NCBI GenBank assembly: GCA_014529385.2
Contig: CM043951.1
Location: 111,621,469-111,685,468, forward strand
From: Adiantum capillus-veneris
Lineage: Eukaryota > Streptophyta > Polypodiopsida > Polypodiales > Pteridaceae
Direction: 5' to 3'
Length of the DNA: 64,000 bases
Shown here: positions 55,602-64,000 of the stretch, piece after piece
How the letters are laid out: each line of letters begins with the position of its first letter
How positions within the stretch are numbered: the first letter of the stretch is position 1
Notes under the pieces: model-generated
Database searches by the model: none
The model's input: only the letters and a program-made list of their open reading frames with translations
What the model was told of the DNA's origin: nothing
Program-made: the position numbers and the translations under genes

Positions 55602-56895
55602 GTTTGTCAAGAGTGCTATCATGGCTTCCCTAGCCATGCAACAATGTATTTTGGAGAGCATTCCAACCACCTTGCAAAAGGTGCAACAACAAATTCAGGA
55701 GCTACATGCAAAACAAAAATAAGAGAAATTACACTTGCCAAGTCTAGTGGTGCAAGAGCTTCCACCCCCATGCCATTCCCAAGAGCTTCAACCCCCAGTG
55801 CAAGAACTCCATAAAGCCATATATGCCAAAATCCACCCATGATTTTGGCTAGTCCAAGGGTCAAGTAGAGAAACCACACTTTCCAAGTCCAGTAGTGCAA
55901 GAGTCTCAATCACCAGTCCAAGAAGCCAATACATTCAAAAATATTCCCGTGGTTTCAGCTAGTTCACCACAACAAAGGAAGGAGCCTAAGAACAACTTCC
56001 CTAAAAAGTATGATGGGATAGGATCCAATTTTAGAGGATTCTTCCAAAAAGCGGAGCTATTTATATGCATGCAACCTTAGCTTTATTCGGATAGTGCTTC
56101 AGAGGCGCACTTCTCTCAATAGGCTTTGAAGAAGTAGTTGTTGAAACCAAGCTTAGCAAGCTACGTCAAGGCTATCACCCTTCTTCACTCATTGGGAAAG
56201 GAATGGGGAAGCTTTTCGTTAAGGATATTTACCGCTATCGTGGACTTCCAGGTGAGATTGTTTCAAATCAAGGACTAGAATTTATATCAAGCTTTTGGGA
56301 ATACTTGTTCAAGATTCAAGTTGTAAAGATTAAGCTCTCTTTATCCAATCATCCACAAAGTGATGGATAAACAAGGGGGTGAATCAAGCCATAGAGCAAT
56401 ATCATCGATGTAGAATCAACTATCATCATCACCTAATGATGGATGTCCACATGAATGATTGAGTGAAGAATTGGACCACCACAAATTTAGCCACACATCT
56501 ACAAAGCATTCTTAAAGAATTGACAGTAAATATCAGAAGAGCTCAACACAGGTATAAAGCTAGTGTGGGAAAACATCAAATGCACCATCTACTATACGAG
56601 ATGAAGGATTGAGTGTGGCTTCTTCACCATGATCTATGTTCATCTCACCCTTTGCGAAAGCTAGATTACCAAAGACTTGGACCATTCAAGATAGTTGGCC
56701 TAGTGAATCCAGTCACATATCCTCTCCAGTTTCCACAGTCTATGCGGAAGTATGCAATCTTCCATGTTTTAGTACGCGAGTCTTGCCATTGGTCCAAAAT
56801 TCATGAGTACCATCAATAGCCATCCATCAATCTTTACTCTTATGCCAAGAAGCAAAACCGCTCCTCGTGTAACTCGTCGCTGAAGGAGGGAATAA
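55602..56895 (+). pseudogene. Element D internal region 3
   Basis: The same gag-integrase layout with more decay: stops near 55720 and 56078, a deletion near 56098, and stops near 56367 and 56460. The last part (56613-56819) still reads L-D-Y-Q-R-L-G-P-F-K-I-V and F-P-Q-S-M-R-K-Y-A. Confidence 0.8.
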
Positions 56896-57166
56896 TGTCA
56901 TGGAGGCTTGAGAGTCGGTCTTTTTGAGTTTCCGATAAAAAATAACTAAGGATATTGTGGAAAGTCTTAGAAGATCCTGAAAGAAAGTTTTGGAAGACTC
57001 TAGAAGACGACATCATCGCTTATGACATCACCTACATCGTTGTTGATGTCATCACTTGTGTCATCATCTGCATCATCATCTATGTAATCGCCTACATCAT
57101 TACAAACTGCCATCGCATGCATCATCACTGATGTCATTGCTTGTGTCATTTCCTACATCATCACTA

Positions 57167-57179
57167 GAAGGTTCTAGAA
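57167..57179 (+). promoter_or_regulatory. Perfect three-unit heat-shock element, D LTR 4
   Basis: GAAggTTCtaGAA, about 205 bp upstream of the TATA. Confidence 0.65.
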
Positions 57180-57265
57180 GAACTATAAGGATCAAAAAGT
57201 TTCTAGAAGCTTGGAGAAGATTTCCAAAGAATCTAGAAGTTTCTGGAAAGCTCTAGAAAGTTGAA

Positions 57266-57288
57266 GAAGGATCTAGAAGGTTCTAGAA
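57266..57288 (+). promoter_or_regulatory. Five-unit heat-shock element with one mismatch, D LTR 4
   Basis: GAA, ATC (for TTC), GAA, TTC and GAA at 5-bp spacing, about 100 bp upstream of the TATA. Confidence 0.65.
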
Positions 57289-57384
57289 GAACTCAAAGGA
57301 TCAAGAAGTTTTTATAAGATTCGAACTTCCTGAAGAAGAACCTAGAAGGTCATAATCTCCTCAAGTAACCTCCTCATGCACTAG

Positions 57385-57392
57385 TATAAATA
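57385..57392 (+). promoter_or_regulatory. TATA box, D LTR 4
   Basis: TATAAATA followed by GGGG. It is eroded in LTRs 1 and 3 and deleted in LTR 2. Confidence 0.7.
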
Positions 57393-57662
57393 GGGGTCTT
57401 GGGCCACAAGCCCCTGAGCCTTGCCAACACCAGTTGTGAGGCTCCTATGAGGAAATCCCTCTTCTAGTCTTCATGTTCAAGTCTTGTCCTTGCAATCAAG
57501 CCTTGTCTTGTACTCAAGTCATGTAATCCAGGTCTTGTATCTAGCTCTCTTAATAAATTATTGAGTCTTATAATCAATATTAAGCTTATCATCAAGTCCA
57601 AGTTCTTGTAGATTGTGAGCGCCTCCTCTTGCTGTCTTCTAGCTCTATACACACTCGTAACA

Positions 57663-57667
57663 ACATC
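57663..57667. other. Target-site duplication of D, right (ACATC)
   Basis: It matches 50848-50852. Joining the flanks restores the integrase frame of E. Confidence 0.9.
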
Positions 57668-58390
57668 AACTCAAAATGTATATAAACAATAACCGAACTA
57701 TGAGTTGTACGATCAGCCCATAAAATATAAGGAAATAACCTAGGCCACTCTCCCATTTTACATTTTCAAGCCTTAGCCAAAGCTTTAATGATAGGAGGAT
57801 GCCCACGCTCTGATCTATCATTTTACTCAAGATTATATGCAGTATTGAGAGCAAGTTTAATGCCTAACCTAGAGAAAAAATCCCTTGCTTTGTCCGCATC
57901 CAACTCACCCTTGTTCCCCAGACAACCATAATGGCAGCAGATTACATCATCCAAGAGGAACTTACATATCCCTTCTGTGCTTTTTGTTTTTAGAGCACGT
58001 TCAACTTGGTTGGTTAAATCTTCCCGTGCAAGCACTATGTATTTCATTTTCCATAAGCCTAATGGCATTGTAACAAGATCTACTACCCACTTATAGTGCA
58101 TAGCCAATGGGTAAGTAGGGTGCAACCCATCACAATGACATACATTTGAATACATTTGACAGGTTTCACAAGGCTCCACAAAGTGAGAGACATCTTTATA
58201 CATACCTTTCCACCAATAACTCTCTTTCATTTTAGTAAAGGTGGCCCATACACCTCTATGTCCAGCATAAAGACACTCATTAAACTTTTTCATAAGCTCA
58301 TTTTGAGCGGCCTTATCGTTCATTACTCTCATCGGCATTCCATTTATTTGTTTTGGACGCTTCCATAAGTACCCATCTTTCAAAAAGTAT
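57663..58390 (-). pseudogene. Element E integrase, N-terminal and core part
   Basis: Zinc-finger region: C-L-Y-A-G-H-R-G, Y-W-W-K-G-M and C-E-T-C-Q. The first catalytic Asp is in W-V-V-D-L-V-T-M-P. The second is apparently lost (C-L-G-N-K-G where a D-x-G is expected). The Glu sits in S-E-R-G-H-P-P-I, beyond a TAA near 57840. Further frame damage occurs before 57663, where D interrupts it. Bases 57663-57667 are the duplicated ACATC. Confidence 0.85.
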
Positions 58391-60210
58391 CCATAGACCT
58401 TCCACTGTATTCTTTTGAACTTTTGGTCATTCCACCCTTCTTGCCTTGTAAACGTGCTCAGATAACGTCCAATGAGAAACTAGTCAACTTGATATAGGTC
58501 CTTTGTAAATGACTCAAGTGCATTTGACAGACAAACATGATCGCCCTTGGCATGAGAGATACTATAGGACTATGTGCCGATGTCATCTCCCTCGACAACC
58601 ATGTATTCTTTATTTTCACACCTTGCTCTTGAAAGCGTATCAACAACTGGATTATATTTCACTACAATATACTTAAATTTTGGATTCAAGGACTTTATGT
58701 AGGCAATCTGTCTCAACATAGCAATGTCGGGAGTTGAGTAGCTTGTGAGCATTCAAAGACGGGGTAGACAATCAATCTCCACTATTACGTTTTCTCCTAT
58801 CAAATACTCTTTGTCACATTTCAAAACTGTGACTACTCCCCATAACTCTCTTTTTACCTATGGATAGTTGCATTGACAAGCACTTAGGACTTTTGCTCCA
58901 AATCGCACCACATATTGCTTGCCATCATCATCATCTTGCCCAATCTCCCATCCAATCCCTGTGGGACTAGTATCCACTATATATCACAATTACATATCTT
59001 ACACATACATAGTTTGATTTCCTCAAAGTTGGAGACATAAGCAACAACTTCTTTAATTTTCTCATGGCATGGGTATGCATTTCTTCCCATTGAATCTTTT
59101 GATTTCTTATCAAAAGTCGATACAAAGGCTCTACTGCATGTGCATAATGCGGAATCCAGATAACCCAAGAACCTTCAAACCTCAGTGACATTTATAAATC
59201 TCTCTTTCATTCTCTGAATTACATAAATCTTTGAGGACAAGGACTTCTACCATATGGCCCACACATATGTCCTTCAATAAGTACTTCATTCACACCAAAC
59301 ACTGACTTTTGGCCAGACAAGGCAAGGTTCACTTCTTCCAACCTTGATAAGATCTTATCACAATCATTGATATGGTTTTCCATACACTTCTACCACATTT
59401 ATATCACTTACACACAACCTTTGATTGGCGCATCATCAAGGAAAGGCATTGTAGTTTGCGGTATGAGGTCACATAGGATTTTGTTCATACCATTCATCAT
59501 ATGTACAACTGAATTAGTTGCCCCCTGAGGTAAGGTGCACATCCTTACTAAACCCAAGCGTGTCCTCATAGTAGTCAAGTCCCTGATTTCCATTGCTATA
59601 TGGAATTGATCATACCCTGAGTACAAATCTCCCATTACCCTTCCTGCAAATGCCTCTACAAATCCATCTACAACTAGCCCTATATCCACATTTCCGGTTT
59701 TCACCCTATTTACAGGCTGTACATCCTCAATAAAGCATAAAGAACCATTTTTCTTTGGAACTGTGAACCACCTATCTGAATACGGAGCAGAAGAAGGCTC
59801 CAAGATACCCATCTTGATCTTTTCATTAAGCAAAACTGAATGAGTTTTGGCAAATGAGCCTTTGGAACAGGAATAGGCCTCAAGTTCCAAGGTACGTGAG
59901 GGATAGTGAAGATCACCATAGAAGCAACAATGTATGGATCAACACACCCTATCTCATAGGGCTCAAACGCAAAAGCTTTTTTGTGTTTGGCAAGCATGTC
60001 TTCAAAGCATATCTTTTTAGTTTTTGTAAAACTGTCCTCGCAACCAACCTTTAACTCCTTCAAATAATCTTGTGTGAACTTGTGTCCAATCTTGCTTGAG
60101 TTACAAAGGCTAGATTGCAAAGCAGATTGCTCCCCAGGGGGATTCACTCTATATACAAAATGGAATGCCACCTGCGAGCGAACAACTTTGATAAGACCCC
60201 TATATACGAC
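58391..60210 (-). pseudogene. Element E reverse transcriptase and RNase H region
   Basis: RT motifs at 59890-59408: K-M-G-I-L-E-P-S-S-A-P-Y, V-P-K-K-N-G, D-L-Y-S-G-Y-D-Q, L-P-Q-G-A-T-N-S and P-F-L-D-D-A-P-I-K-G. RNase H and tether fragments follow at 59191-58967 (P-H-Y-A-H-A-V-E-P-L-Y) and 58752-58570 (N-P-V-V-D-T-L-S-R-A-R). Upstream of RT, from about 60210, is a linker (V-A-F-H-F-V-Y-R-V-N-P). Multiple frameshifts and stops are present. The RT type with F-L-D-D differs clearly from A and B. Confidence 0.85.
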
Positions 60211-60449
60211 TCATAGTAGGAAATATGACACCCTTTCTATGCTTATATGACAATGAATGCAAGAAATTATCATACCCCTATCTTACATATAAAATTTAGG
60301 TCTCACATGATATAGCTGAGTAACACTAGTCACAGAGCGTGTAGCATAGTGACTGGCAATGTACTAAGGAACCACTTATATAGATAACTAGATGTACCCT
60401 CTGATGCATGGTTTTTAGGACCCCTTCTGAAGATGCAATAAAGGCACAG

Positions 60450-61878
60450 TCAGTTGTTGGGGAGATGAGGATACTCTAGTCCAAGGGATCTCGAAAGAGA
60501 AGAAAAATCTACTTCACAAGCACCAAAGAGTAAAAAGTGCCATGGACAGAAGATACGTGGGAACGAGCTCTTATGCATGCCTACAACCTATATCTTACAG
60601 AATAGCCCATTCTAGGTATGAATTTCTAGTGAAATTTACACGAGGATGTTCGTGTGGACTCACAGCATAGCATACTCCATTTTCACTTTTTTACTGACAG
60701 TAAATATTTTTCACCTACATGGTAAATACAAATCACTTTTTACCTATAGTAACTTTTTTTACCCATGGTAAATATTTTTTACTACACCATAAGTATTTGG
60801 TAAGTAACAGTTCACTGTTACTAGAAGCAGTGATTAGGCATCAACAATGCAGTTACAGCAGGAGAAAAGGGGAAAATCTTATGGTAAAGGTGAGTCAACA
60901 GGGATAAAGACTTTTGAGTTGAAAAGAGACATGCTGATTTTTTCAAAGAACACATGTCAAAAGAAGCCATGGTTGAGGATTTTTTGAGAATTTGATATTC
61001 AGGAGGACCCAGCAGGTCCCCCCCTGACAAGTGCAGAACCTCCAGTTTCAACAGCCACCTTACCTACTCTTAAATGCTGGTCAAGGCCTTATCCCCATGT
61101 GTCACAATCAGAAAAATCAGCATTTACCCTCCCCTCTCACATCACTCTAGAGAATATCTTGATGGTGACATATCAGGTGACCTCAATCTGTTGACCACCC
61201 TAAGCAAAACGTAACCCTAATCAACGGATTTAAGCATGTTTATCCCTAATCCTAAACCCTTTCAGAAACCTATATAAGGAGGCCTTCTCTCACTAAAAAC
61301 ACAACACTACACCCACATTCACCAAGCAATGAAGCTATGACGACATTGCTCACAACGAGGAGCTATGGATGGAGCTCTACTCTCTCTCCCTCTCTCTCTC
61401 TCCCTCTAGTATGCTACATTACTAGCCCTAAAACCTAAATAAGGAGTCTTCTCTCATGCTCCATGGCCACCATCCTCGCCATCATTCTCTAAGGTATTGA
61501 TGTGTTGCTAGTAGGATCATACCTACTTGCTGGGTTGATTGTTTTTGACAAGGGATTATGCCATCCTTGGCTTGCTTCTCTATATCCTTGTTATGTATGA
61601 TCAGATGCCGTTGTATTGTTAAGCTGATGTCTTGTGTATATATATGCTACATAAGGTCCCTAAGCTTCGTTTCTATGTGTTTTGCCATATATTTTGATGC
61701 CATCACAATGCCAGAAGTCTCACTTGCCTATGTGCACTATGTGTGAGGTCCCTAAACCTCTTAGTTTAGGGTGGTGCCCCCTTTGTTTTGTTCTTTGCTT
61801 GTTTTCATGAGGCGTGGTTTGTGGAGTGTGCACGAGTACAGAGGCCACCCGATTGCACTGCTCTTTTTCCCGCTATCA
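60450..61878 (+). repeat. Element C 5' LTR (left end estimated)
   Basis: The right end CTATCA is fixed by the primer-binding site. The left end may be the TGTTGGGG near 60453, or TGACACCC near 60228; no second LTR is in the window. A TATATAAG box lies at 61271-61278. Confidence 0.55.
61271..61278 (+). promoter_or_regulatory. TATA box in element C LTR
   Basis: TATATAAG, about 600 bp before the LTR end. Confidence 0.6.
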
Positions 61879-61881
61879 TTT

Positions 61882-61899
61882 TGGTGCCCCCACGGAGGA
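61882..61899 (+). other. Primer-binding site of element C
   Basis: TGGTGCCCCCACGGAGGA, identical to that of B except one base. Confidence 0.8.
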
Positions 61900-61950
61900 G
61901 GGCTACACAGACCTTCAGTCCACAAGCAATGAAGATGTGCAATCTACAAC

Positions 61951-62136
61951 ATGGACGAATGGCGTGAGGAGTTTGCAAATTGGAGAACAGAAGAGGAGGA
62001 GGCTTTAGAGGCCTTAAAAGGTTTCATCGAGGTCTTGTTACCAGGTTGCAGTGTCATTGAAATTCAAGAAGTAAGTTCTTCTATATGCCTTGTTGGTGAT
62101 CGTCGCCAACGAAGGAGAGTGAGAAGAAGAGCTTGA
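61951..62136 (+). CDS. Element C leader ORF a
   Basis: 61 codons from ATG 61951, starting M-D-E-W-R-E-E-F and ending in an Arg-rich tail. There is no recognised domain. It may be coding or chance. Confidence 0.35.
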   Translation: MDEWREEFANWRTEEEEALEALKGFIEVLLPGCSVIEIQEVSSSICLVGDRRQRRRVRRRA

Positions 62137-62156
62137 TATACCTCTCCTCTCAACCT

Positions 62157-62348
62157 ATGAGTGCTCCAGAAACCTCCAACGCACACGAGCTTGAAATATT
62201 CTACATCAACATACACGAAGGTACTGTGACACACATTAAGGGAAGAGAAAGCATCACCAAACCTCTCTTTCCTGAGGAGCCGACTAAGAGGAGGAAGATC
62301 ACCTCTACACCTAAGTGGCCCAAGGCCGCAGGGCGTGCTCAAGCGTAA
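62157..62348 (+). CDS. Element C leader ORF b
   Basis: 63 codons from ATG 62157 (M-S-A-P-E-T), with a Lys/Arg-rich end (P-T-K-R-R-K-I) resembling a nuclear localisation signal. It is not homologous to anything I know. It starts 20 nt after ORF a. Confidence 0.35.
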   Translation: MSAPETSNAHELEIFYINIHEGTVTHIKGRESITKPLFPEEPTKRRKITSTPKWPKAAGRAQA

Positions 62349-62385
62349 GATAACATTTGGCTTAATCTCATTAATAAGGGATTAC

Positions 62386-62919
62386 ATGACCACTACAGGC
62401 AAGAAAAAGGCTAGTGAGCAACCAACTTCAACCTCCAACTTGCAACCACGATTCTCACCCCTAAATCCTCTTGAAGCAAAGAGGCGAAGGCTTGCCTACA
62501 AGATTGCCGCCCGTCTGCGAGTGCTCCCAGTGCACTTTGTGAATCCAGACACCACCAATCCCAAGCCAACCTCCTGTCCGCGTGAAGATCACTTTGGATA
62601 TTGTCCAAAGTGCTTTGGAGACCGGGTGAAAAGCCTCCCTGCCCTACCTTTGCTGCTAATTTTCAAGAAGTTATCTCAATCTAAGGAAACTATCTTAGTT
62701 GATGATGTGCTGCACATTAATGGTGTCACTTTCATTCGTCATGCTGATTATGGTAATAGCATCCAATTGTTGCTTGCTAAAAGGCTCAGCATTGTACAAA
62801 GTGTTGCCATCATTCCTTACATCTTCACAGATGCATCAGGAAGAGTCGAAGTGATCCGAGGTGCTGACCTTCTGTGGCTGATCAGGCTCATTGGTCCCAA
62901 GGTGGTGCAACTAAGCTAG
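62386..62919 (+). CDS. Element C leader ORF c (177 codons)
   Basis: An open frame from ATG 62386 to TAG 62917-62919. The N-terminal part is basic and Ser/Pro-rich (K-K-K-A-S-E-Q, E-A-K-R-R-R-L). A C-P-R-E-D-H-F-G-Y-C-P-K-C segment near 62575-62615 has three Cys and one His and might bind zinc. The C-terminal half is hydrophobic and regular (L-H-I-N-G-V-T-F-I-R-H, V-E-V-I-R-G-A-D-L-L-W-L). No known domain is recognised. At 177 codons without a stop it is unlikely to be chance. It may be an ORF1-type protein of the kind Tat/Ogre elements carry before gag. Confidence 0.6.
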   Translation: MTTTGKKKASEQPTSTSNLQPRFSPLNPLEAKRRRLAYKIAARLRVLPVHFVNPDTTNPKPTSCPREDHFGYCPKCFGDRVKSLPALPLLLIFKKLSQSKETILVDDVLHINGVTFIRHADYGNSIQLLLAKRLSIVQSVAIIPYIFTDASGRVEVIRGADLLWLIRLIGPKVVQLS

Positions 62920-62935
62920 GCTCTTGTGTGTAAGT

Positions 62936-63163
62936 ATGGATGCCAATAATGAGAATGATGATCCCCGCATGTTTCCTTTCCATTTTGTGCGACATATCCG
63001 TGTGAATATTTGTATTGATAGAAAAATCTTTTATCAGCAAAGAATAGCCCTGTTGTTTGGAGCTGAGAGACTTGGTGAAATCTTGCGCTCTCCTCATCCT
63101 ATCATTCTACCCTTACTAGACTATTACCATTCCTTTGATGTGTCGATCTTCATCCTATTTTGA
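62936..63163 (+). CDS. Conserved small leader ORF, copy 4 (element C)
   Basis: 75 codons, uninterrupted, starting 16 nt after ORF c and ending about 90 nt before gag. It has a short acidic N-terminus (M-D-A-N-N-E-N-D-D), then the core F-H-F-V-R-H-I-R-V-N-I, D-R-K-I-F-Y-Q-Q-R-I, L-F-G-A-E-R-L-G-E-I-L, P-I-I-L-P-L-L-D-Y, S-F-D-V and I-F-I-L-F. Of the four copies this is the best preserved. The function is unknown. Its position matches copy 1 in element B. Confidence 0.75.
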   Translation: MDANNENDDPRMFPFHFVRHIRVNICIDRKIFYQQRIALLFGAERLGEILRSPHPIILPLLDYYHSFDVSIFILF

Positions 63164-63254
63164 GCTAAGTTGTGCTAAAGCTCCAAATTGTAATTACCAT
63201 TCTCTATTTTAAAATAAATTGGAGATGTTTGTGTAATTGTTTACTCTCTCACTT

Positions 63255-63467
63255 ATGGCCTTCCCTAATTTTTATGGTAAGCCTGGGGAGGTTGCTCCAG
63301 ACTTTTTGGATAATTTGGAAATGGCCTTTCTGGTATCGGGAAGGGATGACGAAGCTACTAAGCTAAGGGCCTTTCCTTTGGTCTTGAGGGAAGGTGCAAA
63401 ATTATGGTATCAAACTTGGGCACCTGAAGAAAGAAGAGACTGGGAGTCCTTAACACTAGGTTGGTAA
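63255..63467 (+). pseudogene. gag: Element C gag, N-terminal fragment
   Basis: ATG 63255 (M-A-F-P-N-F-Y-G) is followed by the gag pattern F-L-D-N-L-E-M-A-F, L-R-A-F-P-L-V-L, A-K-L-W-Y and W-A-P-E-E-R-R-D-W-E-S-L-T. Homology then ends and a TAA closes the frame at 63465-63467. It is a truncated copy. Confidence 0.75.
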
Positions 63468-63503
63468 TGGGACACTTTTATGTCCTGGGACACTTTTATG
63501 TCC
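63468..63503. repeat. 18-bp perfect tandem repeat at the truncation point of C
   Basis: TGGGACACTTTTATGTCC twice (63468-63485, 63486-63503). The rest of the window (to 64000) shows no gene or repeat that I recognise. Confidence 0.95.
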
Positions 63504-64000
63504 TATTAAGTGACCATTTTCCTTGAATTATGTCAAGAGTTTCAAAATGGATTTTGAGGTGCTATCTATCTAGAAAATTGTCTTTTTTTCATGAGCTGAA
63601 AAAAACTCGACACTTTTTTGGAATATCAATTTCATCTTTAACCTTGTCCTTGCACAACATTTCACAACCTAAACTGTGTGAAAAAACGGGTCCTGTTTTT
63701 GGCTTTTTTCAACTTTTTGCAACTATACCACTCTAGAATTCATGTTTGTGAGGTCTATAATGCTAGAGAACTATCTTTAGTAGTCCTCAACATGTCCTGA
63801 TGCTTCTAGGGAGAAATACATGTTAAAGTTGTAAGTTATGACCAAATTACAAAAATTGTCAAATCCTGTTTTTTAACCAATTTTAGCTCTTCTATGATTT
63901 TTTTGGTGGCTTTCATGATATCCAAATGTAGTTTTGATTTTCTTTGTCCCATATTGTAACATAAAGCTAATATTCCTTGAGTTTTGGGGCACCTAATACC

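Larger units (their letters stand above)
50853..57662 (+). mobile_element. Element D: multimeric, RT-less LTR retrotransposon (4 LTRs, 3 internal regions)
   Basis: LTRs lie at 50853-51590, 52883-53285, 54883-55601 and 56896-57662, all starting TGTCATGG and ending TAACA. Between them are three related internal regions in the same orientation. The whole is flanked by a single 5-bp duplication (ACATC), so it behaves as one insertion. The internal regions carry a gag-like N-terminus joined to integrase, without protease, RT or RNase H. D would thus depend on another element. The multimer could come from unequal exchange between copies after insertion, or from insertion of a concatemer. Confidence 0.88.
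56896..57662 (+). repeat. Element D LTR 4
   Basis: 767 bp, the most complete LTR, with both the GAA/TTC arrays and an intact TATA (57385-57392). It ends GTAACA before the duplication ACATC. Confidence 0.9.
49208..60210 (-). mobile_element. Element E: minus-strand Ty3/Gypsy retrotransposon, split by D, 5' end not resolved
   Basis: Read right to left it contains upstream polyprotein, RT, RNase H, integrase, polypurine tract and 3' LTR. It interrupts a hAT gene at 49207 and is itself interrupted by D at 50853. On the right it fades at about 60210-60450, near the LTR of element C. Gag and the 5' LTR are not found in the window. Confidence 0.8.
60450..63467 (+). mobile_element. Element C: Ty3/Gypsy element, 5' part only
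   Basis: LTR, primer-binding site, several leader ORFs, the conserved small ORF and the first 70 codons of gag, in the same order as element B. Homology stops at about 63455, so the element was cut by later sequence. Confidence 0.75.

Noticed and set aside
60240..60450. Precise start of the element C LTR or of the E 5' end
   Set aside because: Several TG starts are possible and no second LTR exists in the window, so only an estimate is given.

Overview
This window is a stretch of plant nuclear DNA made almost entirely of transposable elements and decayed gene fragments; I found no gene that is clearly intact. The evidence for a plant is two CACTA-type genes with plant-style introns, Ty1/Copia and Ty3/Gypsy LTR retrotransposons, hAT transposase pieces, and a fragment of a PLS-type pentatricopeptide-repeat (PPR) gene. 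The style of the PPR fragment and of the multicopy kinase and RING-finger remnants reminds me of large fern genomes. That is an impression from memory, not a proof.

Layout. 1-17354: a Tat-type Ty3/Gypsy element (A) whose 5' end lies outside the window. Its integrase is split at 3163/14573 by a complete element of a related family (B, 3164-14572) with two LTRs, a primer-binding site, a small leader ORF, gag and pol. B itself has about 2.7 kb of foreign DNA between gag and pol, including a minus-strand LTR-like promoter. 17425-22150: remnants of a protein-kinase gene and a RING-finger gene, with two overlapping small ORFs of the leader-ORF family between them. 22395-22736: hAT transposase C-terminus (minus). 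22862 to about 29392: CACTA (En/Spm) element with TNP2-like and Transposase_24-like genes on the minus strand and GC-rich subterminal repeats. 29580-34001: a Gypsy gag/protease fragment joined to a 5'-truncated Copia element with its 3' LTR. 34-48 kb: mostly noncoding, with an AT-rich satellite of about 153 bp, microsatellites, a PPR pseudogene, local duplications and traces of two more LTR elements. 48210-49207: hAT N-terminal half, cut by a minus-strand Gypsy element (E, from 49208 to about 60210). E's integrase is split by element D (50853-57662), a series of four LTRs and three RT-less internal regions bounded by a 5-bp duplication. About 60450-63467: the 5' part of another Ty3 element (C) with LTR, primer-binding site, several leader ORFs and a truncated gag.

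The most interesting points are: (1) a conserved ORF of 70-75 codons found four times, twice immediately upstream of gag, which I cannot match to any known retrotransposon domain; (2) perfect three- and four-unit heat-shock-element arrays in three of the four LTRs of D, upstream of a TATA box; (3) the LTR-int-LTR-int-LTR-int-LTR structure of D; (4) a shared, unusual primer-binding site in B and C, with a looser version at 46.6 kb; and (5) a near-perfect 52-bp inverted repeat near the CACTA right end. Nearly all premature stops can be explained by single C-to-T or G-to-A transitions, as expected for methylated, silenced repeats.
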